Shown: in pieces, positions 1 to 11,788 of the stretch
How positions within the stretch are numbered: the stretch's first letter is position 1
How the letters are laid out: every line of letters begins with the position of its first letter
Notes under the pieces: model-generated
What the model saw: only the letters and a program-made list of their open reading frames with translations
Databases searched by the model: none
What the model was told of the DNA's origin: nothing
Source: Rodentolepis nana
Lineage: Eukaryota; Platyhelminthes; Cestoda; Cyclophyllidea; Hymenolepididae
Length of the DNA: 46,285 bases
Assembly (NCBI GenBank): GCA_900617975.1
Contig: UZAE01012210.1
Span: forward strand, 6,032-52,316
Reading direction: 5' to 3'
Translations under genes and position numbers: made by a program

Positions 1-40
<40 letters not shown>
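1..40. repeat. (AT)n microsatellite
   Basis: Twenty uninterrupted AT dinucleotides open the window. The tract probably continues to the left, so the true length is unknown. Confidence 0.98.
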
Positions 41-43
<3 letters not shown>

Positions 44-1131
44 TTTGCATTTTGCTAGAAAGGATGCTAATATGACAACCGAATTTTGGATAAAGGAAAA
101 TAACATTCGCCTTAAATTTACAAGCGGTGTTCCGATCTTGGCAGTTGAGTATACATTGTGTTCATTTGCAATGTAGTAATGATCTAAGGTTAGTGTTTAC
201 CGAGAGTGAACTCTGTTGTGTTTGCCATCTACTCAGGGCTACAATAGGGTGGTGGCATAACCATCCATTCAAATAAGTACAATTAGATCAAAAGGGTGTG
301 AATATCGCGAACATGAAATCACTTCAAAAAAACCAAAGATCAAAAAATGGAAGTTGAGTTTTGGAACATTTAAGCATTGTTAACTTGACTGACAATTACT
401 CTTAGGAATCGAATTAAACCGCTTATCTTCGTTACATGCTCCTTTCTAACTACTTGCTGAGGTATTTCATTTTTTGGCATTTTCAGAGATTATCACATGA
501 CTAGAATCGTAACTTTTTGCCTTAATCCGGCTCTGTGGGTCTTCACATTTTCAACAATGCACAGGAGCCCACATGATTAGACAAAAAATCCCATCATGTC
601 TCATTCGTGCAGAACTTTTTTCCGTGCGGAATACCTCAACAGTTATGTAGTTTTCATACTCATATCTGTGAATACTGTCCACAAACAACTGATATTATTG
701 GTTAATCATAGAGAGGATCATTCCTTATATATCCACTTCCAAGGAAGCAAATTTATTTTCTCCTTAGAGGAAGCATTGTTTGAAGTTACACATTTTATAC
801 CTTCATCGTTTAGGAGTTACACTAAAGAGCATCCAGGGAATGAGAATCGACATGGTGATCTGATAAAAAATGGCGAAACAAGTTCAAAGCAGAAGTCTGG
901 TAGCTAGTATATTGCCATTCAGTAAGCGATCATTCTAAGACTTGATGCCAAATGAGATCTTACCGATGCCAATACTTCTCCTACAGCGCTAAAAGTTATC
1001 AGCGGTTAGCGTGTTCATATGAGAAATAAGATCACAGGTTCAATACCAGGTGGGACCCGACGGTCGAAATTACTGCCAAATGGAAGACGACAGAGAAAAG
1101 GCAAGTTGGTGATAAAATGGTGGCTCACATA
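41..1131. other. Gene-free stretch left of the decayed mariner
   Basis: No exon with convincing splice sites or recognisable protein was found on either strand. A 103-codon frame at 596-907 (plus) has low-complexity, unfamiliar content and no family resemblance. The only structured item is a tRNA-like Pol III box pair near 990-1060. If the NT5DC-like gene continues leftward, all of this could be its intron. Confidence 0.6.
990..1060 (+). repeat. Possible tRNA-derived SINE head or tRNA pseudogene
   Basis: The string CAGCGGTTAGCG near 1000 resembles a Pol III A box, and GGTTCAATACC at 1038-1048 fits the B-box consensus GGTTCRANNCC. The spacing of about 40 nt is near that of a tRNA. No clear acceptor-stem pairing is visible, so an intact tRNA is unlikely and a tRNA-derived SINE remnant is more plausible. 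Confidence 0.4.
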
Positions 1132-2389
1132 CGAGGGTGAGTCAAAAAGTTCTCAGACAAATTCCATAACTTGCTTATTTAACAAGTGATTATAGTCATT
1201 TTTCTGCATAGGATCCATTGTTGTCAATACTCCTTTTGTGACCTATATTTCCACCTGTAAATCCCCCCATGGCAGAATTTTGGGGGCTCTCTCCGGTACT
1301 ACGAAATTACATACCTTTCCGTTTCATCTAAAGAAGTGAATCGGGTGTCATTAAGGCGTTCTTTCAGTTTTGAAAACGAAAAAAGTCTGAGGGGGTTAGG
1401 TCTGGACTATTAAGGAAGATGTTAAAGTATTACCCATCGAAGTTCGCTCAACAAGGCCTAGAAGAATGTGCAGAGGCATTGTCATGAGGAAACGAAGTTT
1501 GACTGCAGATTCCCGCCCGTTTTATGGAAAGAGATGACTTCAACTCCTTCAAAAAGCCTTCAGAACTCGAGGTGACAGATTTCTGTCCTTCTAGAAGGTC
1601 TATCCATGTCACTCATTTTGAATCCCAACAAATAGCGCCGTGACCTCCTTAGCACACATTTCAGCTTTGAACTTGATGTTTCCTTGAGATGCCATTCTTT
1701 GGATTGAATTTTGTTTTCAGCCTCATCTTGGTAGTTTCAGGTTTTACCTCTGCTAATACAAAGCTTAAAAATGATCCCCATTTACTTCCATTTTTGCCAA
1801 GATTGGTAAAGAGAGTTCCGCTCTTTAGATCAGTTGATTTTCCTGCAACGCTGTTGGAACCCATCATGCCCACCGAGAGCTTGCTCACGCCAAGAGCTTG
1901 AATGAGAATTAAATATGCTGATCCGTGTGAAATTTCTATTTCATTGACCATTTCCTCAACGGTAATTCGTCCATTTCTTTCATTCACTAGGTTCAGCAAA
2001 AGAGAGCTGTTCCTTTGTTTCCTTCCTGTGGCGGGTTGTTATCAAGTTGCATTCTCGCCTCTTTAAAGACCCTAATCCAATCATAAATGACTGTTCTATA
2101 TGGCGCAGGTTCCCCATAAATCTGATGTAAAGATTCTATGATCTGAAGAAGTTTCAAATTTACTCTGGTTCAAAATTTTATGTCAGCTCTGAACTCAGAA
2201 TTTGCCAATTGAAGAAACGAAAATTATTATCTGTTTCGAGATGGAACCGGTCTGGATCTTGATCACAGATAGAATGATCGGACAGCTGCGTATGTCATTA
2301 AGAAAGCTCTAAAGACATGTTTGAACTTGTAAATCTTTGCTCTTTTTGAAGTTATGGGAATTGTCTGAGAACTTATTAACTCGTCCTCA
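1132..2389 (-). mobile_element. Decayed mariner-like transposon (1258 bp)
   Basis: The ends are inverted repeats of about 40 bp: 1132-1172 contains AAAAAGTTCTCAGACAAA and the complement of 2349-2389 contains TAAGTTCTCAGACAAT. TA dinucleotides flank both ends (1130-1131 and 2390-2391), as expected of a mariner target duplication. Read on the minus strand, the interior keeps fragments of a Tc1/mariner transposase. There is an N-terminal helix-turn-helix stretch (EPAPYRTVIYDWIRVFKEAR, then RITVEEMVNEIEISHGSAY). Further on come the catalytic-core remnants HDNASAH and SPDLTPSDFF. Frameshifts and stops break it throughout, so it is inactive. Its ends differ from those of the mariner at 32817, so it is a different lineage of nearly the same length. 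Confidence 0.87.
1270..2250 (-). pseudogene. Broken mariner transposase
   Basis: This is the coding relic inside the 1132-2389 element. The longest surviving open piece is 1661-1999, carrying the second helix-turn-helix region (LLNLVNERNGRITVEEM, then ISHGSAY). The piece before it (about 2050-2200) carries the first DNA-binding helices. The piece after it (about 1340-1500) carries the second and third catalytic aspartate motifs in degraded form, with stops between them. These pieces lie in order but in different frames. Confidence 0.8.
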
Positions 2390-3515
2390 TATCATTATAA
2401 AAAAACTAAGCGATCAGTTCTAGACCGCGAAGGTTTATGCAATACGAGACAGCAACGAGGAGGTGCAGATCTCGATACTCTGGAGCAAAACTTCCAAACA
2501 TACGATGTATGATGTTCACAACATTTGATTAAGGTCACAACTTAGAGAAACTTGCACTCGGTAGGGTGACTAAGACAAGAGATTTAGTGTGAATACAGAA
2601 AGTCAAGTTAATGGTATATTAAAGAAGCACCAAATAAGGAATATTACTTGACCCGGCGCAAGCGATCAGTAACATTTCCTGCATGATGAAGGCCACGGGA
2701 TCTCATTTACCTTGGCTACGCCAAATCAAAACGTGACTTGAGGTTGTCAATAAATATCTATAGATGTCAGAAGGGGTCGACGACAACTATGTCACCGGGT
2801 GTTAGCTTTTTTGACTATTCCTTCATGCTTGTGTTGTTGGGAAGTGAGCTCACTTTACTGCTGTAGAATTAGTCAATATGACAGACAATTTTCGTTTAAG
2901 TGTTGAATGAAGAGGCCTTCATTGAGTAACCAATTTTCTGTAGATAGTACCAAGGTAATCACTGAGTTGACATCGTTTCCACAATGATAACAAAATGGTA
3001 GTTACTTCAAGTGTATAATGCACAAGGAACTGCTTTCTCTGTCATAAGTTCATTGGAGATATGCAAGCATTCTTTAAGTTCATCATACTTATGTTCACTT
3101 TGTTAATTAGATTCCAAGTTGGAATTCAAATACGGTAATGGAATGGAGCTAATTTTTGATAGATTAACGTAGGGGTTATCGCATTTGTTCGCAGGTGTCT
3201 GTGTTAGCATCGATTTTTTTATGGTTCAGAAAGAATAACGATATTTCACCCTTATTAGTTTATCAATTAGATTACTTTAAAAATTCTCCAATACGGTGCT
3301 CTAAAGACTTCTAATCAAGAAAAAAAGCAATCGTTTATAATGCTTCAGTTTGATACATTGCTGTGTTTATAGTTCACCACTCTTTCCTTCACTCAAAATA
3401 CAACACAGCCTAAAAAGTGGGGAATAAGGTTGAATCTCTCAGTTCACTTTACTCTAACGCATTAAGATTGAGAAAGAAACCCGCGAGTCTACCATATCAC
3501 AAGCAGTTCACTCAC
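2390..3515. other. Gene-free stretch, probably intron of the NT5DC-like gene
   Basis: I looked for the expected next NT5DC exon (a GWRTGAI-type motif following the GDH motif) on the minus strand and did not find it. No other coding or RNA feature is evident. Confidence 0.5.
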
Positions 3516-6500
3516 CGCCAAATCAGAATAGACATGATCTCCAAAGTAGAGAACTCGTTGCACTTGCCAACCCTCCAGTTTATTCAAAAGATTGAGATTA
3601 CCCTGAGTTGGAGGAAAATAGGAAGGATAAAATACACGAGGATAGTCCAAGAAGAAACACGTTTGGAAAAAAAAATGGGCTACGTGACTAACCCCTTGGT
3701 AAAGACGACCTCGTTCCAACTTTGTGCACTCCGCCCAGCTCTGGAAAGCTCCCGACTCGTCTACTTCTCGGAATGGTCTGCAGAAAACGAGAAAAGAAAA
3801 GGAAATCCGATTTGTAAAATGAGGCAGTGAAAATACCCTCCAATCAGTAAGAAAATTGATCTATAATCCAAATTAGCTTAACAAATATTCAAATGCACAA
3901 AGAAACATCAATTATAAATTCGAGATAGAAATCGGAATATTCTAACTCTCTTCCCTTTAGTAACTGTAGCTTTTAGAGCTCTAAAGTTTCAAGTTCAAAC
4001 TAGCAACTTTCAACCCCTTGGACACATGTTAAAGCAAACTATTTCGGTAGTGAAAATGTTAGGGGTATGATGCACATCGGAAGATATTCTGCGACTTGCC
4101 ATCTGTTCTGGATATAATTTACAGCCAAAATAGGTGCATGCTACCTCTAGCATAATAGTTAACACTTGCATTTTTTTCCTGAATAATCTACCTCAAATCC
4201 TCTGTAATAAGAGTAAATTTAAGCGAAATGGAAAAATCATTAATAATTTTTGAAAATTACTGCATATCCATATTCACAACTATCGCAGGTATCCAATTGA
4301 ACTAAGTAGTAAACGATGGGTCTTTCCGATTGGCAACAACTAGCACGTAGGGATATCTTAAAGTCTAATCGAATAAAGGCAAGGTAAGAACGGCAGATTC
4401 AGTGGTATAAAACAATCCAAAATTAAACTAGAGATGAAACATAAATCCAAAAACGAGAAAGGCAAAATCATCTAACACTGTGGCGATGAATTAGACACAC
4501 TTTTTCAACCAATGGATAAGATATCGACCCTATATCACATGGGCAAGAGTTGGCAATAGTCATTCTGGACTTACGCCGAATTTGACCGGAAGAAATCTGG
4601 TTTGTTAGCCTTTACAATAATTACATCGAAGAAGCGTTCCCAGCCATTGCCAACGACATATTTCATACCTTTGCTTCTACAAGGGAAAAATACTCATCAT
4701 ATTTTGCGACGACAAGCATTGGCAACAAAATTAGCTAACTGAGTGTCAATAGATTTCCCACTTACATGAAATCTGCTCCGCTGTTTGAGATAAGAAATAG
4801 GCCTTTAGCGTGAGAAGCTAGGTGAATTAGAAGATCTCTCAGTTGGGGATTGGGCTTAATGTAGCGTTCTATGAGTAAAAAAATAGAATAACAAATAAAT
4901 ATGCGTGGATTTCAAAAATAAACGAAAACTTACTTAAATCAGCACAGATTGTACTGTGAAGGAGCCCTGAGCTATGAATATACTCGATGGCTTTCTACGA
5001 ATAAAATTAGAGGAAAAAGTAATGAAAGTGTTAATAAAGTTCACAATTTTATTGGTTGATAATACTTGCTGCCGATTGGTTGACATTTAGTGTAGGTAAA
5101 ATAAAATAATGATTTAACGATTCAATGACCAATGATAATTGAATAAATAGCGATCAACCATTGGAGGTAATGACCCATTGGTTAATAAAGTTAGTTCAAG
5201 ATTAAACCAACCTTGACGTCAGTATAAATACATTCTGGTTGGTAGATGATGCCAGATTGATCAAAATGCTAAGAACAAAAGACAAGGGAAAAATTCAGGC
5301 TGAGAATGGATATGTTATGAAGGTATTTTGAAGTCTTACCTCAATTACAGAACAAACAGCATAAGCTGCGGGAAGTTCGAAGAAATCCATCATTTGTGTC
5401 ATTTTGTGCTCCTGAAAAATTACAAACACGAATATTTGAATTTGTTTAGACATTCTAAGAGATCCACCAGTTCTACACCAACTACTACAATCACCGTTTT
5501 CAATTACTGCAATAGTTGTGCTTGGCATATATGACCGAAGGATCATCTTCGCCCATTTATTCAGTAAATGGAAATAAAGATAACCGAAAGCTTCTGTTAT
5601 TAAAATACCAGAACTCAAAGGTTGATTAATAATCAAATAAGTACTCTCATAAATAAATTTTCGTAAATTCGTATGCTTTCCGACTGATGGACAATTTTTA
5701 CTTATTAAATTGGGTTAAGTTTATAAAAATGAGAAGTAATACCACACACAAAGAATACTTTAAAGATTATTTAGTCTTTAAGAAAAATATTAATGCAAAT
5801 ACGATTCATTTATTTGAGTATACGAGAAAAGAAGTAATTTGTGTGACAATCTTTTGCAAACTTGCCGCTAGTTCAAGAGGCTAATAAATCGATATAGTGC
5901 GACCATAATCTCAAACTAAACGAAGGGGTCTGAATTCAATCAAAAATTAAGAAAAAAGTACAGTTGTGAATAAATAAATTGTCAATGAATTAACAAAATT
6001 AAGATGAAAATTAAGAAAGAAAAACTAATTTCATACAAAGGCATTGACGAAAAAATGGGGAGCGTGAAAAACAACTCACTGGTGTGGCAACCGAGCCTCT
6101 AACAAGACCCGAAGGAATGTAAAGTCCTTTGTAATTCGCTTGAACCACATCTGCAGGAACTGGTTTCAAACCCTTGTATACTGTGCCAGGTTGAATATTT
6201 CGATAACCATCCACTTTCATCAGATAACCCTACGTTCCAAAATCATAAAATCGCAAACTATTTTAAGTACTGTTTTTATATCATAATGCAATCCACGAAT
6301 AAGGAAGTTTGGATCATATCTGATCTTTTTGAGCTCGACCGGATACTACAATTCGAAAAAGGATATAATTTAGCAAAAATTAACCAACCTTCCACTTCGA
6401 GACGAGCATATCAATAGTTGTATCGAATATGAAATCTGCAAGATCATTAGTATAAGTCACAAGAGTATAATCATAATCAAAGCCATAGACATCCACTTCG

Positions 6501-6813
6501 CTCAGCCGAACTTCCCTGTTAGCGAAAACTGCATCGGCAGGAATACATTCCATCATGGGAACGGCTATTATTAAAGATTGGGTAAAAAAGATGACAAACT
6601 TTTGTTGATTTCCTCAAAGTTAGCATACTTTCGATGAAAGCGTTCTGCTTCAGGTAAATGCGGAAATTCCATATCAACACGTTCGTTTCTTTTTCGTAAG
6701 ATTTCAAGTGGAGCGCTTCTATCTACATTAGTATACGCTGTTTTTCCAGAAATGCAGCGATAATATTCCATTATGATACAAGAACTATGCCGAAGGACAG
6801 ACGGATTCATCAT
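3516..6813 (-). CDS. NT5DC2/3-like 5'-nucleotidase domain protein (3' end missing)
   Basis: This is a HAD-superfamily protein of the cytosolic 5'-nucleotidase/NT5DC group, expected to be a metal-dependent phosphohydrolase; its physiological substrate is not established. Exons: 6600-6813, 6389-6564, 6271-6345, 6080-6229, 5340-5411, 4934-4994, 4766-4868, 4575-4676, 3693-3777 and 3516-3602. All join in frame with GT-AG introns and encode 375 residues. HAD motif I is GFDYDYTL (Asp101, Asp103), motif II is LFLISNS and motif IV is YFGDHVYSDL near residues 365-374. The family hallmark LIRGLHYDI is present. The ATG at 6813 is the first in-frame methionine after a stop-free stretch, so an upstream exon is possible. 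NT5DC2 has about 520 residues, so roughly 140 C-terminal residues are missing. The intron after 3516 probably runs off the window. It could instead be a truncated gene. Confidence 0.9.
5045..5235 (+). promoter_or_regulatory. CCAAT/CRE/TATA cluster inside an NT5DC intron
   Basis: Within about 180 bp there are ATTGG boxes at 5051, 5075 and 5178, CCAAT at 5129 and CCATTGG at 5158. A perfect palindromic CRE, TGACGTCA, lies at 5214-5221, immediately followed by TATAAATA at 5223-5230. The order (upstream boxes, CRE, TATA) suggests a plus-strand RNA polymerase II promoter, antisense to the host gene. An ATG follows at 5267 with a short frame ending at a possible donor (AAG|GTATTT, about 5324). No transcript or downstream exon is demonstrated, and it could be a chance cluster or a transposon promoter. 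Confidence 0.3.
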
Positions 6814-7432
6814 CTTCAGGTAAAATAAAATATAACCCACTCTACAAAACTAACAGCAAATACCCAATCAGTTAAGCACCGCTTGACGATTAAACCAATG
6901 CTAAAGTTACATGAACACGAAGAAATTATACTTCAAAGCATATTAAAATATTTAGATAGAATAGAATTATGTGCACAAAATACCTACAGTAAGTAGCGAA
7001 TACCAATTCGCAGGGTGTTCTAGGTACGCCCTAGGTCATTTGGCAATTCACTGAATCAAAACAACTTTCTTGGATTTATAAATCGAGCACGAAACGAGTT
7101 TTATAAATAGTGCTTATAATAAAATTATTTTTTCTATTTGATAAAACTTACTTACTGTTATTGAATCACTTTTAGGTTATCCTAAAAATGCATGATAATT
7201 TATTCACTCCTTTGCGCAGGCAATAGTTTCAATGTGGAATTTACGCGAGTCCCCATTTTAAAACGACTCTTTAAATAACTTGAACCTATCCGTTCTGTTA
7301 CTACCAGGAAAGGACAAAATATTTAGCAGAATTTACAAACTTCATAGCAATAGAATGTATATTTACAGAGATATGGAGATGAGGAATTGGACAAAAATGA
7401 ACAAAATAAATAAATAGTACATTAATAAAATT
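6814..7432. other. Intergenic spacer between two minus-strand genes
   Basis: The spacer lies between the stop of the FAR1-like gene and the presumed start of the NT5DC-like gene. It is AT-rich with no exon recognised. It should hold the NT5DC promoter and possibly a 5' exon: a splice-acceptor-like TTTTGTAG ends on the minus strand at about 6843. Confidence 0.6.
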
Positions 7433-9756
7433 TCACACCATCGCATCTTCCCTGGCCCATTCCCGCTCCAAATTATCCATTACTCCACAACACTGGTAAA
7501 ATCTCTTGTCATCTCCAAGACAGGCCTTTTCTAGAAGCCTTTGCATCTTTCCGGAAAGTAAGAGACGTCTCTCTGACTGATTTAATTCCGGGGAAGATGA
7601 TGTCTCAATTCCACCTTCTGCTGACTTTTTCAACGGACGTTCGGAATGAAGAGTCTTCCTTAGAAGAGCTGCAAGAGTGAAGATAAGCCATAGTAATAGG
7701 TGTTCAATTGAGTAACGATATAATATTTACAACTGACTTGCTGGATTCGTCATCCAATAGGGTTGAGGAGCACGATTATCATCCCTAATAACCAATTGTG
7801 GCGCAGAAAAGCGAACTTTCTCCGTTGGAGCTGGAGATGCTTCACGGAGATGCTTAGCACTTGTGGGACTCGACTCACCTGGGCTGCAAAATATATAAAC
7901 ATAATTTCTGAATAATAAATTATAGAAGATGTGACGAGGCCGAATAGTAGGCTTGACGTACGATCAGGCGAGAAGCAAAACAACGCCTGAGAAACAATTT
8001 TTTAACAGAGTAAGAATTGCTGTTCATATATATTATTTATGCAAAAACTAAATTAAGTTAAAGAGAAATAAAGTAACTGAAAATATAATTTACGTACATT
8101 TTCTCCGCATGCCGCGAATCCTCCACAAATGGTTCACCGTTCTCACTAAAATGAAATTAAGAATAGACAGCTTAGGTCGTGAGAAAGTTACGCGCTAACT
8201 TATTGGACAAACATCTCATTGAACAGAATCGACTAAGCGCTAATAAACATGAAGGAAATGAATTAAATAATTACAAGTTACTATGGCAAATTTCACGAGA
8301 TTTGATCTGAGTAGTGACGAGTGGCTCTGAACCTTGCTTTTCAGAAACGCGAACACTTACATACTCATCTCGTCATCTCTTAATTAACGAGTCCAAGTGG
8401 TTTCCATCCGATAACTGCTTTAACAAAGCAAGGTAAAGGCATCTGTCGTTACATCAACGTCAATCTGACCACTGAATCAGTAAATAGGTACAATGATGCT
8501 GATTTAAATAAACTCAAAGAGTGAAACAACGACAGGTTATGATGTAACTATTCTTTTTTAAAATGCCTATGTGTATTCCCATTTATAAACACTGACAAAA
8601 ACCATTGACTGAATGAGAGCACATTAATGAAAGATTCCAAAGTAACTCTCATCTACGCAAGGAATGACAATTACAAATTAGTTCTGGATAGATATGTGGT
8701 ATTAGCGTAGATTCCCGTAAAAATCTCAAACTTTACCACTCATATGGCCAGTCAATCCACTCACTCCGTGTGGACCCAATTTTGACTTCAAAAAGCCATT
8801 AAGAATGCGTTCATCAGCATATTCGTTAGAGCACTGGCACAACCACTTACCTGATTTCATCACCATCTTCAGTACAATGCCTTTGCTGGTACTGAGTTGA
8901 TTTCCGTTTCGACAACTTTCCCACAGCGAAGCCGCTCAAACTCGAGGGTGATACTTTGTGATTATGTTTCATTACCACCGCTGTAATTTTAAAGCCCTGG
9001 GGTGAGTAACGGACATCAAATTTGGCCATACAACCAAGCCGAGCAGTAGGAGAACGGGGAGAGGCAGAACCGTTGAGATCATACATAAGACGAGTGCCCG
9101 CATTAGCAGCAACACTTTTTCTTTGGCCAAAATGGACACATTCGTAGGTGATTCGCCGATAGCGGAATTGGTCCCTTTCGGGTTCACCGGGTTTGAAGAG
9201 ATCTGAGCGTCCGACACGAAATCCACTACCAGTGGCCTCTTCAAAGGACTTTACTTTCGCCATTACCTCGTTAAATGACATCAATTTGACATTTTTAAAA
9301 TGCGATTCGAATTGTTCTGTGAGATCTACAACTAGAAGTAATATGAGCATGTAACAAATGCAACGAATTTAGAAAACCTGGGAGGGGATCACCAGCTATT
9401 CTGGAGTGATTATGTTCCATAGCGCGTTCGACAACCTGTAGAACACCTTTTCGGACCTCCACACGGAAAAATGATGGGCAATGGTGCGTTCTTTTAAGAA
9501 CACAGGCAAAGGTAGCTTTGGAATAGGCAAGAGTCTCTTTTCGTGGATCACCCTCGTTATATCGAAAAGAGCTTGCTACCTTAAACTTTACGCCTTGATA
9601 CTAAAAAAATATTCATCAAATACAATAGAAAAAACGTAAAAAATATTTATCAAAACATCGTACTCGGCTGAATTTGGAGAGAGCTTCCTGTAATGCCACA
9701 ATGGTGGCATATGATCTAATTCCGATTTCTTTATCGAATGCATCGGTAACATCCAT
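7433..9756 (-). CDS. Tandem FAR1/WRKY-GCM1-like zinc domain protein
   Basis: Six exons (9664-9756, 9378-9600, 8851-9331, 8098-8145, 7738-7883, 7433-7668) join in frame to a complete 408-residue protein. Two related units follow one another. Unit 1 (about residues 16-100) has FACVLKRTHHC and ends EHNHS. Unit 2 (about 124-236) has YECVHFG, then RLGCMAKF, and ends KHNHKVS. The Cys...Cys...His-x-His spacing matches the FAR1/MULE-type WRKY-GCM1 zinc cluster, a DNA-binding fold found in transposase-derived proteins. The remaining 170 residues are rich in Ser, Pro and charged residues, and no SWIM or catalytic transposase domain is visible. Inference: a nuclear DNA-binding protein, perhaps domesticated from a MULE transposon. 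The ATG at 9756 was chosen because it opens the first exon with a good donor (CGA|GTACGA). The exact family name is uncertain; the gene model is firmer. Confidence 0.75.
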
Positions 9757-10939
9757 GACTCATGAAAGAGTTTAGATTAATTGAAATATCAACGTGAAAA
9801 TGAAAAATCAAGCCCGGAAAATCCGTAAACATGTACCATAAGTAATGGAAATTAAAACAAAAACTTATAAATTCATTCTTTGATAAAGTTACTACCTCAA
9901 TGAAAGATATACATTTTAATTAATTTATATTTAATATTGAAGTGTATAAATACATGTAAGTTCAAGATTTATTAATTTTACATCGCATATTTTTTTGCTG
10001 ATTTTGAGAAAAATACTGAATTTCAGTTGAATTACGATTTATCTTTCTCCCATTTTCTCACCCACTAGAGAATTTTTAGAATAAGATATTAATTAATGCC
10101 TTAACTCAGTGAAATAATTTCAAGCGAAGTAATTTTAATTTATATGTGGTTCAATGCACTTGTTATGTGGAAATGTTCATCTGTTTCATGGGAATTATTT
10201 ACTCTTGCGTTATTTTGTGTCTTGAATGTTAGAATGCTAATTCATGACTTTTTATCCCGAAGATTTCTGTCTACAGACTTTGTGTAGTACTTAATACGTT
10301 TAAACATAACAATCGTTTGTTCTTTCGAGCACTCCAAACGTGCGGCTGGATCAGGGATCAACTGAGGTCATGGTTGCAGAAACCCCTCTAAAAATCAATA
10401 ATTAATCGTCATTACAGAGTCAGAGTTCTCAAAACAGTATTTACTGAGTAATATCTGACCCAGAATCTCAGGGAGCTGTGGAATATCACAGAATACCCCC
10501 CCCCCCTGTAAAACGGATTCCACGTCAAGCTTCCTTTACTTTGTACCGTTTTGTTTTAGATGTTGCTGGAGATAATTCAAGACTTGTACGGATAGCAATC
10601 TGCTACAGATTAATTTTAACTTAGTGGCAGTCTTAAACTGGAGAACTCCAAGTAGTTTGTGTAAGGCCATGTTTTGAATAATACCAACTTTTACACATTC
10701 CCAGTCGGTAATATTTCCAAAGCGGAGCGATATTAGTCTTTAATATCTGCTATATTACAATTCGCATTCAACATTAAGCAACCCATTTCATGGCACTAAT
10801 TTACCTTTATAATACATTTAAGAATTTCGTTACAATGTTTAGTCCCTCTGTGAATATATTTCACATCCTATTTACAGGTATCCAAAATGCATGCCCCATC
10901 TCATTTGCGAGAAGAATCATCATAAAACAAAATTAGATA

Positions 10940-11199
10940 TGCGCGTTAAACTTGCCTCTACGTGATGCACCCTGGGCAACGTATACTCAAACAGCAAGTC
11001 TATAAACAGGCAGTTAACTTCAGACTACCATGTTCCGACTGATAGTCATATTCGACCGCTTCCACTATCTCTTCTACATGTGAATTACTTTTCTGCCCCC
11101 CTCTCGACTTTTTGCGACTTAGACATTCCTTCCCTCTACGAAGCATTAATTTACCTAAAGGACTAACGATGCCAATCATAAAGCCTGCCATTTGATACC
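10940..11199 (-). repeat. Interspersed repeat family, copy 1
   Basis: Read on the minus strand, it starts with CAAATGGCAGGCTTTATGAT and ends with TTGCCCAGGGTGCATCACG and GGCAAGTTTAACGCGCA. Copies 3 and 4 (minus) and copy 2 (plus) share the same order of blocks. This copy keeps a 63-codon open frame (11000-11191) from the shared ATG, but the other copies have early stops at different places, so the frame is probably incidental. The hairpin arm seen in the other copies is imperfect here. Confidence 0.85.
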
Positions 11200-11516
11200 A
11201 ACAAACTAGAATCGAAGTTTTTCTAACAAGATTACTTCATCATCCACTATTGATCACTATTGAAATCTATTTTCACGACTGTACTCAACTTATCAAATCC
11301 GAGAAATGAAAAAAATGACACAATCAAAAACAAAAGAAGTGAATTAAAGGGGGAAAAGAGAGTGAGGGGCAAGTGATTATTCTGTACAGGGTGTAAAAAG
11401 CTCGGTTGCTCAAAAACACAAGCAACTCCACTAAAAGGGCAGTAGCACATCCCTCCACTCACTCATCCACAACTATTTCACAAAAGCGTAAAAGGAGTCC
11501 AGGAAGAGGGATATAT

Positions 11517-11527
11517 GGGGGGGGGGG
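11517..11527. repeat. Poly(G) run, 11 nt
   Basis: This is one of nine G or C runs of nine or more bases in an AT-rich window. The others are at 10496-10506, 13457-13469, 17863-17874, 19317-19326, 23040-23048, 40092-40102, 40831-40840 and 45546-45556. Confidence 0.9.
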
Positions 11528-11788
11528 AGAGCGGAAAGAACACAGAAGGTAAGACAAGTTTTAGGAAGTTATAAATCGTTCCATTTTCCACAATATGTGT
11601 ATTTTAGTACCATCATTGAGTGTAATTGTGGGAAGTTGAGCAGGGGAGGCAAGTCGAAAGCGAAGCAATGGAGCCTGGTGGTAGAGGCGGGAAATGGTGA
11701 AGGATACATGAGATATCCAACTTCAGAGGAAAATTGGCGATGCGCTACTGCTGCTGCTGATGATGATATTTACTAGTCTCTCATTCAT

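Larger units (their letters stand above)
9757..11788. other. Intergenic region between the FAR1-like and TAO kinase genes
   Basis: No coding exon was recognised. It contains copy 1 of the interspersed repeat family (10940-11199), an 11-nt C run at 10496-10506, an 11-nt G run at 11517-11527, and small CTG/ATG triplet runs near 11747-11766. The left third is very AT-rich. It should contain the 3' untranslated region of the TAO kinase gene and the promoter of the FAR1-like gene. Confidence 0.6.

Noticed and set aside
596..907. 103-codon plus-strand open frame
   Set aside because: No recognisable domain, no splice context and ordinary AT-rich composition; likely chance.
11000..11191. 63-codon frame in repeat copy 1 as a possible small protein
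   Set aside because: The shared ATG is followed by different early stops in the other three copies, so the frame is not maintained.
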